Shown one piece after another: positions 7,616-15,919 of a stretch of 17,577 bases of DNA. How positions within the stretch are numbered: the first letter of the stretch is position 1; each line of letters begins with the position of its first letter. Source of the stretch: Vermiphilus sp. GTDB lineage: Bacteria > Ratteibacteria > UBA8468 > B48-G9 > JAFGKM01. The position numbers and the translations under genes were made by a program. The notes beneath the pieces were generated by a model. The model searched no databases and was not told the origin of the DNA. It saw only the letters and a list, made by a program, of their open reading frames with translations. Location of the stretch: contig DYKC01000012.1 in the NCBI GenBank assembly GCA_020722825.1, forward strand, positions 1-17,577, in the 5' to 3' direction.

Positions 7616-7691
7616 TTGTCATTGCGAGGGGTTTTTCCGTGGTAATCTCAACCTTAATGTAGAGATTGCTTCACTTAGTACGCAATGACAA
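7616..7691. repeat. 76-bp palindromic interspersed repeat
   Basis: The ends are a perfect 11-base inverted repeat, TTGTCATTGCG (7616-7626) and CGCAATGACAA (7681-7691). Inside, AATCTC (7644-7649) and GAGATT (7662-7667) give a second, nested pair. The wording (CATTGCGAGG... AATCTC... GAGATTGCTTC... CGCAATG) is like a palindromic, MITE-like repeat I recall from many unrelated bacterial genomes. It sits between the V-ATPase subunit gene and the MscS-like gene, in the expected 5' leader of the latter. Confidence 0.8.
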
Positions 7692-7720
7692 CAAGGTGCG
7701 GAATTTTGTTCTATAGCATA

Positions 7721-7748
7721 ATTTTACCACTATTTTATAAAAAATCAA
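7721..7748 (-). promoter_or_regulatory. Candidate promoter for the MscS-like gene
   Basis: On the minus strand TTGATT (7748-7743) overlaps the stop of the V-ATPase subunit gene and is followed after 16 bases by TAAAAT (7726-7721). Four of six and five of six bases match the sigma70 consensus. Transcripts from here would carry the palindromic repeat in their leader. Confidence 0.45.
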
Positions 7749-9703
7749 CCCTTTGAGAGATAAGTATAGTTTCTTATTTCTCTTAATGGATTGAAGGGTC
7801 TGCCTCCACTTTCAAAGAACTTTGTAAAAAATTCCAGATATTGAAGTCTGCTTGTATGAACATATCCTCCCAGAAGGTTTATTACAAGGTTTCCTGTATG
7901 TCCTATAATAAACACAAGAGAGGCAAGTATGTATCCTGCTATAGGAATGCCCGTAGCCATAAATGCCATTTCGTTAACCACAAGTCCAAGTACAGCAGTT
8001 GTCAACCCCAGTCCGAAGAGTCTGCTGTAACTCAGGACATCTCCCAGTAGATTACCTGCTATAACGTTATATCCTCCGTAAAAAGCCCAGAAGATCTTCA
8101 TTATCGCTCCCTTCTGGGTTTTTGCTTTTGTCACCATAAGGTAAATAAAGGAAACGATAAGAAGCAGTACCGGAATTTTCATAACATTTGCAGGCATCTT
8201 ATTTTTCTGGATTGCAGCGTAAAAGGCTATCATAATGGCAACAAGCATCTGTATAGAAAGCAGGGCAAAGGCTTCACCGGATTTTTTGATGCCATATTGT
8301 TTTGCCGTATTAAAGAGATTAAGAGCCAGTCCCCACAAAATCTGGATGTATCCAATTGTCAATGCCCACCCGAGAAAAAGGAATGTTTTATTTCCACCCT
8401 CAAGCGGATCTAAAATTACCAGTTTGCTTAGTGCCCTTACCGGGAATGAACCTTCAGGCAAACGGCTTAACAGGTTACCAAACCAGCCTCCTGTGATTGA
8501 ACCCATCGCAAAAGTAGCCACTCCACTATAGAGTATCAATTTCAAGAATTTTCTAATTGTCGGGACAAACCTGAACTTTCTCATAGAAAGCAGGGCAAGT
8601 ATGATTAGTATCAATCCATAAGCCGCATCTGTGATACAGAAAGCGAAAGAGATGACAAAAAATATTGAAAGATGAATTGTGGGGTCAAGATTCTTATAAA
8701 CAGGTCTGCCGTAAAGGTCAGTGACAACCTCAAAATTGTTTACGATATTATTGTTCTCAAGTGCAATGGGAATTTCATCTTTATTTATATCAGGGGCTGA
8801 GATGTGTAGATACGACTCTGGAATAATGCTCTTTAGCACTCTTGCAAAGCGCTCAACATCCCTTTCTTTAATCCACCCCGAACACCCGGTAACGAATCTT
8901 GAGGTTCTGAGGGTTTGTTTAGCCTTTTGATAATACAGGATACTATTTATATAGTCGTCAAAAACCAGGATTTCGTATTTTAAGTTCAGGATGCCCTTTA
9001 TTTTTTTGTTTGTTGAATCCAGTATTATTTTATTCTTTTCATACACCTCTTCTATTTTCTTAATGATTTCACAAGGTTTCCTGTTCCACCGTCTAATATT
9101 TATTATTTCTCCACGGAAATTCTCTATTGCTCTGTATACTTTTTCCTTTATTTCTTTTGGGAAAATGACCAGAAATAAAAACCTGGTGCTGTCTCCACCG
9201 ACTTTTTCAAGAGAAAGACCTTCAATCCCTTCAGGTATCTTTTTTTGTTTTGTCTTCACCGTGAAAAAACAGAATGAAAAAGTTTTCATTGAGAAAAGGT
9301 CTGAAGGAATAAGGTCAAGGTTGCGAAACAATAATAATTCTTCTTTTAATACCCGAAGTTTTTTAGCGATTTTCTCTCTTCTTTCAGATTCCTTAGATAA
9401 CAGAAAAAACCTTTCGTAGGTTTCATCAAGGGAGAATTTTTTGAGTATATCTTTTTCCTGTTCCTCTGTTATGAGTATTTTTCCCGAGGGCTCTTTACCT
9501 TCCAGCTTCTTGACAAGATTCTTCAAAAAACTGATTTTGTTCAGTTTTCCTTCCACATCTGATTCCAGTATGCCGTGATGTTCAAAACCAAACTTTTCCG
9601 GCAGCATGTTTATTTCAACCAAGCCTTCTCTCTGTAGACTTCTTAGCACCTTTGAAGGGTTCCCTTCAAAAAACAGATAAAACTTCTTCATCCGTGCTAT
9701 CAT
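7745..9703 (-). CDS. ntpI: V-type ATP synthase/ATPase subunit I (a-subunit)
   Basis: Membrane stator subunit of V/A-type ATPases that forms the ion half-channels beside the rotating K ring. The 652 aa are the normal bacterial length. Residues 1 to about 340 form the cytoplasmic arm with coiled coils (about 50-125 and 205-260), and 345-625 hold about seven or eight TM helices. Recognisable motifs are TDAAYG (358-363), GSITGGWFGN (401-410), GDVLSYSRLFGLGL (554-567) with the essential channel arginine at 561, GHTGNLVINLLGGYVHTSRL (601-620), and EFFTKFFESGGRPFNP (624-639). The first ATG has GGAG nine bases upstream; a second in-frame ATG at codon 5 has none. It follows argJ by 38 bases. No other V-ATPase subunit lies in the window, although K normally follows closely. 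Confidence 0.93.
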   Translation of the reverse strand: MIARMKKFYLFFEGNPSKVLRSLQREGLVEINMLPEKFGFEHHGILESDVEGKLNKISFLKNLVKKLEGKEPSGKILITEEQEKDILKKFSLDETYERFFLLSKESERREKIAKKLRVLKEELLLFRNLDLIPSDLFSMKTFSFCFFTVKTKQKKIPEGIEGLSLEKVGGDSTRFLFLVIFPKEIKEKVYRAIENFRGEIINIRRWNRKPCEIIKKIEEVYEKNKIILDSTNKKIKGILNLKYEILVFDDYINSILYYQKAKQTLRTSRFVTGCSGWIKERDVERFARVLKSIIPESYLHISAPDINKDEIPIALENNNIVNNFEVVTDLYGRPVYKNLDPTIHLSIFFVISFAFCITDAAYGLILIILALLSMRKFRFVPTIRKFLKLILYSGVATFAMGSITGGWFGNLLSRLPEGSFPVRALSKLVILDPLEGGNKTFLFLGWALTIGYIQILWGLALNLFNTAKQYGIKKSGEAFALLSIQMLVAIMIAFYAAIQKNKMPANVMKIPVLLLIVSFIYLMVTKAKTQKGAIMKIFWAFYGGYNVIAGNLLGDVLSYSRLFGLGLTTAVLGLVVNEMAFMATGIPIAGYILASLVFIIGHTGNLVINLLGGYVHTSRLQYLEFFTKFFESGGRPFNPLREIRNYTYLSKG

Positions 9704-9741
9704 TTACCAATTCTCCTTTAAACCAGTGACAGTGAAAGGGT

Positions 9742-10935
9742 TTATTCTTTATTGATTGCGACGTATTTTTCAGTCAGGTCGCAACCCCAGCCTGTTGCGG
9801 AAAATCTGCCTTTTTTAAGGTCTATATCTATATTTATCTTGTTATTTCCCATAAGAATACAAAGTTGTTTTTCATCATATTTAACGGGATTTCCGCTATA
9901 AACAGTTACCCCGCAAATGGATACTTCTATTCTTTTCGTATCAACCTTTGCGTTTGCAGAACCAACAGAGGAGAGAATTCTACCCCAGTTGGGCAGACAT
10001 CCGTAAATAGTGGACTTGATAAGGTTGGAACCTGCCACCTTTTTTACTACTCTTTTTGCATCTTTCAGAGACCATCCGCCTTTGACGTGCACCTCTATCA
10101 GTTTGCTAGCACCTTCTCCATCAGCGGCAATCATTTTTGCAAGGTTGATACAAACGGTTTTGAGAGAAGAAGCAAACATTTCATATTCTTCGGTATCTTT
10201 ATGTATCCTTTTATTTCTGGCTAAACCGTTTGCAAGACAAATAACCATATCGTTGGTGCTGGTATCATTGTCAACAGTAATCATGTTAAAGGAGTCTTCA
10301 ACTGCTTTTTTAAGTGCAGTATTGAGAGCATCTGAGGCTATTACTGCATCCGTCGTTATAAATCCCAGCATAGTTGCCATACTTGGATTTATCATACCTG
10401 CCCCTTTTGTCATCCCTCCTATTGCAACCTCTTTGCTTCTGCCTGCAATTCCTGTATTAACCTGAAATTCTTTTGGAACACGGTCTGTTGTCATAATACC
10501 TTTAGCCGCTTCAGTGTGATTTTCTGACCCCAGTTTATTTACCAGGACTGGTATTGCATTAAGTATTTTTTCATAGGGCAACGGTTTACCTATTATTCCT
10601 GTTGATGCTATAAGAATAGAATCACTTTTAAGTTTGAGGTTTTGGGCAAGTTTTTCAGTAATAAGTCCGGTATATCTATAATTTTCTTCTCCGTTGCAGG
10701 TATTGGCATTGCCGCTGTTTGCTATAACCGCATGTATTGGGTTTTGAATATTTTTCAGGCTCCATAATAGACTGTATGACTTAAATCTATTTGTGGTGAA
10801 GGTACCCGCTGCAATGCAGGGTGCCTCAGAAAAGAGCAAAGAAAGGTCATTGCTTTTTTCTTTTTTGATACCACAGTACACCCCTGAAGCGAGAAATCCT
10901 TCAGGGTATGTTATTCCACCTTCTTTTTTTTCCAC
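9742..10935 (-). CDS. argJ: Glutamate N-acetyltransferase / amino-acid acetyltransferase (ArgJ)
   Basis: ArgJ moves the acetyl group from N-acetylornithine to glutamate, recycling it in arginine synthesis; some members also use acetyl-CoA for the first step. The 397 aa are full length. The precursor cleaves itself before a conserved threonine, here in KGAGMINPSMATMLGFITTDA, with Thr188 as the new N-terminal nucleophile. Other conserved parts are the IANSGNANTCNG block (71-82) and the DNDTSTNDM motif in the beta chain. Translation appears to start at a GTG at 10935 that lies 25 bases inside the end of ispD and has no Shine-Dalgarno sequence. A slippery A-AAA-AAG sits in the overlap (see findings). 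No other arg gene is in the window. The sequence does not tell whether the enzyme is mono- or bifunctional. Confidence 0.95.
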   Translation of the reverse strand: MEKKEGGITYPEGFLASGVYCGIKKEKSNDLSLLFSEAPCIAAGTFTTNRFKSYSLLWSLKNIQNPIHAVIANSGNANTCNGEENYRYTGLITEKLAQNLKLKSDSILIASTGIIGKPLPYEKILNAIPVLVNKLGSENHTEAAKGIMTTDRVPKEFQVNTGIAGRSKEVAIGGMTKGAGMINPSMATMLGFITTDAVIASDALNTALKKAVEDSFNMITVDNDTSTNDMVICLANGLARNKRIHKDTEEYEMFASSLKTVCINLAKMIAADGEGASKLIEVHVKGGWSLKDAKRVVKKVAGSNLIKSTIYGCLPNWGRILSSVGSANAKVDTKRIEVSICGVTVYSGNPVKYDEKQLCILMGNNKINIDIDLKKGRFSATGWGCDLTEKYVAINKE

Positions 10936-11591
10936 TGTTTTAATAAGGCACTTGCAATCTGTATGTCTGCTGGGTATGTTATCTTTATATTCTCTCTCTC
11001 ACCAACTACCATATAGACCTTTTGTCCTGTTCTCTCTACAAGTACAGAGTCATCACTCCCTAAAAAATTGTCCTCATATGCTTTCTTGTAGGCATCTCTT
11101 AATATTGACGACTCAAAAGCCTGTGGAGTTTGCACCTGCACAATTTTTTCCCGGTTAAGAGTCTTTTTTACAAAACCATTTTCAACCTCTTTTATTGTTT
11201 CATTGAGAGGGAAACAGGGGATACACGCTCCATATTTCTGGGCTCCTTCTATGACCGCATTTATCAATTTTTCACTGAAGAAAGGTCGGGCTACGTCATG
11301 CACAAGTATAATACCCGCCCTATTTTTCAATGAATACAATCCTGCTTTTACAGAATCCTGTCTCTCCGCGCCTCCTTTAATTACCTTTATATCCTTGTAT
11401 GTTTTTTTAAGTTTTTCCCGCCAATCTATGACATACTCTTCGGGTAAAACAACTACAATGGTTTGTGCTATTTTATAAAACCTGTCCAGTGAATGATAAA
11501 CAAGTTCTTTTCCCCCGATTTTTATGAATGCTTTTGGAAGTTTGTTGATTCTTTTGCCGCTGCCTGCTCCGGCAAGTATAACGCTTATCAT
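10911..11591 (-). CDS. ispD: 2-C-methyl-D-erythritol 4-phosphate cytidylyltransferase (IspD)
   Basis: Third step of the MEP isoprenoid pathway: transfers CMP from CTP to methylerythritol phosphate. The 226 aa match the family. The N-terminal nucleotide loop is LAGAGSGKRINKLPKAF (6-22), with the basic residues expected for CTP binding. Further signatures are GGAERQDSVKAGL (73-85), VHDVARPF (97-104), QTPQAFE (154-160), GSDDSVLVER (178-187) and KITYPADI near the end. The first motif differs slightly from the usual LAAGxGxR. The start overlaps the upstream PIN/TRAM stop (ATGA), a coupling also known from yacL-ispD in Firmicutes, and the 3' end overlaps argJ. No fused IspF domain is present. Confidence 0.95.
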   Translation of the reverse strand: MISVILAGAGSGKRINKLPKAFIKIGGKELVYHSLDRFYKIAQTIVVVLPEEYVIDWREKLKKTYKDIKVIKGGAERQDSVKAGLYSLKNRAGIILVHDVARPFFSEKLINAVIEGAQKYGACIPCFPLNETIKEVENGFVKKTLNREKIVQVQTPQAFESSILRDAYKKAYEDNFLGSDDSVLVERTGQKVYMVVGERENIKITYPADIQIASALLKQWKKKKVE

Positions 11592-12556
11592 TTTAACTTG
11601 GCGAAGATTATTCTGCCTGTGGATGTCTGAATGGCGGTGTCAATAACCACATTTTTGACCTTGCCCAGGTACTTTGCAGAGTTTTCCACGACAACCATTG
11701 TTCCATCTTCAAGATAACCTATGCCCTGTCCGGCTTCCTTGCCCTCTTTCACTATTTTCAGAGGTATTTCCTCGCCGCTTATGAGTCTGGGTCTCATCAG
11801 TGTAGCAAGGGTATTGAGGTTGAGAACTTTTATGTTTTGAACTTCTGCTACTTTTGAAAGATTAAAATCGTTGGTTAAAATATTTGCCCGAAGGTCTGAT
11901 GCGAGTTTTACAAGTTTGGCGTCCACTGCTTCAATATCCGGGTATTCTGCATCGTATATTTTTACGTCAATTGCATCATCCCTGCGTAACTTGTTCAGTA
12001 CTTCCAGACCTCTTCTACCGCGCTGTCTCTTCATATCTCCGGAACTGTCGGATAATCCGTGAAGTTCCTGTATGACAAACTTAGGAACGACGATGATATA
12101 ATCCAGAAAACCGCTTTTTGCTATATCATATATCCGTCCGTCAATGAATACGCTGGTATCCACAACGAGCAGACGTTCATCTTTTTTCAGTCCATGAAGA
12201 AAAGGGAAGACAAAGCCAAGTTCTTCCACTCCTTTCAGGGCTATCATTATACCCAGATAGGAAAAAACAAAGTAAAGAGCAAATCTTATATTGTTTACCC
12301 TTGCAGGGTTGTCAATAGGGATAAGTAGAATAAATCCTGCCAGAAGTATGGCTGTGATAAGTCCAACTATCAATCCTCCCACTGCAAGCATAAGTTTTTT
12401 TATGGGAATTTTTCCAAGCAGTATTTCTAATCCCACTATTGCGGTAGAGCCAATCCACCCTGCGAAACTGCCCAAAAATCTTGATTCCGGCAGACAGTAA
12501 TATCCTGTTAGGGTGCTCAATATGATGAAGAAGACTCTTACAATATATATACCCAT
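11588..12556 (-). CDS. Membrane-anchored PIN/TRAM domain protein (YacL-like)
   Basis: Putative membrane-tethered nuclease of the YacL type. The 322 aa contain four hydrophobic segments at the N-terminus (about 5-22, 28-48, 56-80 and 90-108), then a PIN domain (about 128-245) and a C-terminal TRAM domain (about 258-322). PIN acidic residues expected for metal binding are visible: Asp133 in VVDTSVFIDG, Glu164 in VIQELHGL, Asp212 and Asp230 in ILTNDFNL. GGAGG lies seven bases before the ATG. The order radA-yacL-ispD matches the B. subtilis radA-disA-yacL-ispD region but lacks disA. PIN domains generally cleave RNA and TRAM binds RNA. The substrate is unknown. Confidence 0.9.
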   Translation of the reverse strand: MGIYIVRVFFIILSTLTGYYCLPESRFLGSFAGWIGSTAIVGLEILLGKIPIKKLMLAVGGLIVGLITAILLAGFILLIPIDNPARVNNIRFALYFVFSYLGIMIALKGVEELGFVFPFLHGLKKDERLLVVDTSVFIDGRIYDIAKSGFLDYIIVVPKFVIQELHGLSDSSGDMKRQRGRRGLEVLNKLRRDDAIDVKIYDAEYPDIEAVDAKLVKLASDLRANILTNDFNLSKVAEVQNIKVLNLNTLATLMRPRLISGEEIPLKIVKEGKEAGQGIGYLEDGTMVVVENSAKYLGKVKNVVIDTAIQTSTGRIIFAKLK

Positions 12557-12607
12557 CCATTTTCCTCCTTTTATAAAGACTCTGAATTCTAAATTCTGTA
12601 CACTTAT

Positions 12608-12636
12608 ATTTTACCTCAGAAGGAAATAAAAGTAAA
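12608..12636 (-). promoter_or_regulatory. Candidate internal promoter before the PIN/TRAM gene
   Basis: In the 87-base gap after radA the minus strand reads TTTACT (12636-12631), 17 bases, TAAAAT (12613-12608). Four of six and five of six bases match sigma70 consensus with ideal spacing. It would let PIN/TRAM-ispD-argJ-ntpI be expressed apart from mlaFD-radA. Confidence 0.5.
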
Positions 12637-12643
12637 AATTCAG

Positions 12644-13999
12644 TCAGGATTTTTTGATAGATACTTCAACCGCTTCTTTCAACCATCTTACAGGATAGAC
12701 CTGAACGGACGTTTCTTTTATATCTTTTGCATTTATTTCAGGCACCACTGCCCTGTTGAATCCGAGACGTTTTGCTTCTTTTATTCGCTGGTCCACATTA
12801 TTTATGTGTCTTATCTCTCCTGTCAGAGCAATCTCTCCCATAAACACGCATTCTTCAACAGGAGGATGGTCTTTAAGTGATGATATGCAGGAGATTGCCA
12901 GAGCAAGGTCAGCGGCTGGCTCAAAGATTTTTAAACCACCACCTGTATTAAAATAAACGTCATATGTGTTCAGGTTAAAACGGAGTTTTTTCTCAAGCAC
13001 TGCAAGGACGAGGAAAACCCTGTTATAGTCTAAACCCGTAACAGTTCTTTTCGGAACTCCATAGTAGGTAGGTGTTACCAGACTTTGTATTTCCACCAGT
13101 AGTGTTCGGGAACCTTCCTGTGCTGGAAAAATAACCGCTCCCGGCAGAGGATTTCTGATATCTGGAAGAAAAAGAGCAGAGGCTTCAGGAATTTCCGTAA
13201 GACCATTTTCTTCCATTGAAAAGACACCTATCTCCATCGTTGAACCAAACCTGTTTTTTGCTGAGCGAAGTATTCTCAGATTTGATTGCAGTTCTCCTTC
13301 AAAATAAAGAACCACGTCAACGATGTGCTCCATAACTTTCGGACCTGCTATCATCCCATCTTTTGTTATATGCCCTATAAGAAAGACTGAACATCCGTTG
13401 TTTTTGGCATGGTTGAGGAAAAAATTGGCATTTTCTCTCACCTGTGTTACTGAACCTGGAGTTGTAGGTAATTCAGGGTCAAAGACTGTCTGTATAGAGT
13501 CAACTATGACGAATTCCGGCTTGAGTTTATTAAGAGCATCTTTGACTGAGGACATTTCTGTTGTGGAAAGAATGTAAAGGTTGTCAGAAAAAATTTTCAG
13601 TCTTTCAGCCCGTAACTTAACCTGTGTTTTTGATTCTTCGGCACTTATGTAGAGAACTTTCTTGCCCTGTGCTGCAAGTTTTCCTGCTATGCACAAAACA
13701 AGGGTTGATTTGCCGACCCCGGGCTCGCCTGCCAGAAGGATTAAACTTCCATAAACGATTCCTCCGCCTGATATTCTGTCAAACTCACCTACTGTTGTTA
13801 ATACTCTTGAAAAATGCTCTGATTCTATTTCAGAAATTTTTTCTGGTTTGGAAACCGTTGTTACCATTCTGCTTTTTTTGTTAAATACCTCCTCAATAAA
13901 TGTATTCCACCCTCTACAGTCTGGACATCTACCGAGCCACCTTACTGATTGATAGCCACATTCGGAACATACGAATATTGTCTTCTCAGATTTTTTCAT
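12644..13999 (-). CDS. radA: DNA repair protein RadA
   Basis: RadA/Sms is a RecA-like hexameric ATPase that helps branch migration and the processing of recombination intermediates. The 451 aa are full length. Features in order: zinc finger with Cys11, Cys14, Cys25 and Cys28; Walker A GEPGVGKST (91-99); Walker B region FVIVDSIQ (163-170); the RadA-specific KNRFG motif (248-252); and a C-terminal Lon-protease-like domain (about 285-445) that is non-proteolytic in this family. The start is four bases after the mlaD stop with only a weak ribosome binding site, so coupling to mlaD is likely. It contributes to the DNA-repair theme with RecR. Confidence 0.97.
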   Translation of the reverse strand: MKKSEKTIFVCSECGYQSVRWLGRCPDCRGWNTFIEEVFNKKSRMVTTVSKPEKISEIESEHFSRVLTTVGEFDRISGGGIVYGSLILLAGEPGVGKSTLVLCIAGKLAAQGKKVLYISAEESKTQVKLRAERLKIFSDNLYILSTTEMSSVKDALNKLKPEFVIVDSIQTVFDPELPTTPGSVTQVRENANFFLNHAKNNGCSVFLIGHITKDGMIAGPKVMEHIVDVVLYFEGELQSNLRILRSAKNRFGSTMEIGVFSMEENGLTEIPEASALFLPDIRNPLPGAVIFPAQEGSRTLLVEIQSLVTPTYYGVPKRTVTGLDYNRVFLVLAVLEKKLRFNLNTYDVYFNTGGGLKIFEPAADLALAISCISSLKDHPPVEECVFMGEIALTGEIRHINNVDQRIKEAKRLGFNRAVVPEINAKDIKETSVQVYPVRWLKEAVEVSIKKS

Positions 14000-14003
14000 C
14001 TCG

Positions 14004-15122
14004 TTACTTTCTTCTTATGAAAATCTTCCAGGGATGCTCCTTTATGTCCTTAACAAAATCTGAAATGTCTCTGTAGAGCTCGTCGCTTCTTAAAAGCTTA
14101 CCAGCAGTTCCCTGCCCTTCTCTCAAATCAGAAACTATGACATTCATACCTTCAGAAATCTTGTCTACGGTCTCTGCAGTTTTTTTAAACTGTTGCGTTG
14201 CATCCTGCAACAGAACAATCTCCTGTTTTATATTTTCAAGAAGTTCTTCTTCTTCAAGCATCCTGGCGAGAAGTCCTTCATTTTGCAGTTTAAAGAGAAA
14301 ACCTTGAATATCAGTTGAGGCTTTTTTGAAGGCTATAGCGGCTTCCCTGATGTCTTTGAATGATTGAGCGGCATCTGTTCCTGCTGATGCAAACTGTTTT
14401 ATTTCATCAAGGGCCCCTTCCATTCTTGTTCTGGTTGAGACCACAAGTTCGTTACTATTCTTTATCAACTCTTCTATCATTGGACCGTTTCTTACGAGCA
14501 AAACCTGTGCTTTTTTATTTGTTTCAGCAATCGTATCGGTAAGTTCTGCCATTTTTTCAAACGTGTTTTCTATTCTGTTTATTGCCGCGGCTGAATCATT
14601 AAGGATTGTTTTTATATTTTTCCGGATATGCTCGTCACCTGTCAGTCTGCTTATGTCTGAGAGAACTTTGTCCAAATGAACAACAATGCTTTGACTTGCT
14701 TCAGCCAGTTTTTCCATTGAAAGCGGGTTTTCCCCTTCAATTATTTCCCCCTGTTGGATATATTGTTTGTCGGAACTCGGTGTAATTTCTATGTATTTTT
14801 CACCTATTATGCCCAGAGTTTGTATCGTTATTCTGCTGTGTATACCAATTTTGATATCCTGCCTTAAGCGCAACTTTGCAAGGACTTTAGGTTTTATGTA
14901 GTATAAAATTTTTATGTCTCTTACCTCTCCTGCTTTTACTCCACTCACTCTTACTGGTGAGCCTATTTCCAGACCGCTTACGTAATCAAACATAACACTG
15001 ATTTCATAACCTCTGTATTCTCCTCTTTTTACCTGCGTGAAGATAAAAAGGAGAACAGCTATTATTGTGACAATAATAAAGATACCCACCCGCAGTTCAA
15101 GAGATATCTGGTCTTTTTTCAT
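14004..15122 (-). CDS. mlaD: MlaD/MCE-domain lipid-transport substrate-binding protein
   Basis: Periplasmic, inner-membrane-anchored MCE protein of an Mla-type phospholipid transporter. One TM helix is at about residues 10-29, followed by the MCE domain (about 35-118), with the typical VMFDYVSGLEIGSPVRVSGV and GIIGEKYIEITP strands. The rest, to 372 aa, is long and helical with coiled-coil-like heptads (about 140-340). It is about twice the length of E. coli MlaD and resembles the single long MCE proteins of diverse diderms and TGD2-like proteins. The ATG overlaps the mlaF stop (ATGA). Its membership of an ABC system is clear from mlaF. The permease partner is not encoded here. Confidence 0.92.
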   Translation of the reverse strand: MKKDQISLELRVGIFIIVTIIAVLLFIFTQVKRGEYRGYEISVMFDYVSGLEIGSPVRVSGVKAGEVRDIKILYYIKPKVLAKLRLRQDIKIGIHSRITIQTLGIIGEKYIEITPSSDKQYIQQGEIIEGENPLSMEKLAEASQSIVVHLDKVLSDISRLTGDEHIRKNIKTILNDSAAAINRIENTFEKMAELTDTIAETNKKAQVLLVRNGPMIEELIKNSNELVVSTRTRMEGALDEIKQFASAGTDAAQSFKDIREAAIAFKKASTDIQGFLFKLQNEGLLARMLEEEELLENIKQEIVLLQDATQQFKKTAETVDKISEGMNVIVSDLREGQGTAGKLLRSDELYRDISDFVKDIKEHPWKIFIRRK

Positions 15123-15871
15123 TTTTGGTCCCCGGGACGATTTATGAAACTCAGTATAATCGGACTTTTGCTTTTTTTCTTAAGTTCTGCAAAACTACCC
15201 ATTGCTTGTATAGTTCCATTTTCAAGCAGTGCTATCCTATCTGAAATTCTTGAGGCAAGTTTCACATCATGCGTAACGGTTATATCTGTTGTTTTAAACC
15301 TCGCATGCATCTCTCTGATAAGATTTGTTATGTTCTCGCTTGTTATGGGATCCAGACCTGTTGTTGGCTCGTCGTAAAAAAGTATTTCCGGCTGGGATAT
15401 CAATGCTCTGGCTATAGAAACCCTTTTTTTCATGCCACCACTCAACTGTTCAGGCAAAAAATTTTCAAAGTTTTTCATCCCCACATCTTCTAAGATTTCC
15501 AGTGTTTTTTCCTTTATCTTGTCCTCTTCTATTTTGGTGTGGTAGATATAGTAAAAACCCACGTTTTCCCAGACGCTCATAGAGTCAAAAAGTGCTGAAC
15601 TCTGGAAGACCATTCCAATCTTTTTTCGTATTTCCAGCATTTTTTTCTCAGACAGGGATGTTGTCTTTTTACCAAAAATGTAGATTTCTCCTTCGGCAGG
15701 TTTTATAAGGCCGAGAATGGTTTTCAGAAGCACAGATTTTCCACATCCTGAACTTCCGACTATAACAATAGACTCGCCTCTGGTTACATCAAGGTTGATC
15801 CCTTTGAGTACCTCGGTTTCTTCAAAACCTACATGCAGGTTTCTGATGGCTATTATTTTATCCACACACAT
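15119..15871 (-). CDS. mlaF: MlaF-type ABC transporter ATPase
   Basis: Cytoplasmic ATPase that powers Mla/MCE lipid transport between the membranes. The 250 aa show Walker A GSSGCGKS (39-46), Q-loop Gln90 in MVFQSSALFDSMSVWENVGF (the SALFDS wording is typical of MlaF), signature LSGGMKKRV (143-151), Walker B ILFYDEP (163-169) and H-loop His201. The start is uncertain. The ATG at 15871 touches the -10 box of a strong promoter and has no ribosome binding site, while the GTG two codons on (15865) coincides with the predicted transcription start, giving a leaderless 248-aa product. It heads mlaF-mlaD-radA. No mlaE lies upstream or between, which is unusual for this system. Confidence 0.94.
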   Translation of the reverse strand: MCVDKIIAIRNLHVGFEETEVLKGINLDVTRGESIVIVGSSGCGKSVLLKTILGLIKPAEGEIYIFGKKTTSLSEKKMLEIRKKIGMVFQSSALFDSMSVWENVGFYYIYHTKIEEDKIKEKTLEILEDVGMKNFENFLPEQLSGGMKKRVSIARALISQPEILFYDEPTTGLDPITSENITNLIREMHARFKTTDITVTHDVKLASRISDRIALLENGTIQAMGSFAELKKKSKSPIILSFINRPGDQK

Positions 15872-15899
15872 ATTGTAAATTTTGCTAAAATCCTGTCAA
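15872..15899 (-). promoter_or_regulatory. Strong sigma70-type promoter of mlaF
   Basis: On the minus strand TTGACA (15899-15894, perfect) is followed after 16 bases by TACAAT (15877-15872, five of six). The expected start point, seven bases past the -10 box, is the G at 15865, the first base of an in-frame GTG of mlaF. Confidence 0.75.
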
Positions 15900-15919
15900 G
15901 TCAACTTCGCCACTCTAAT

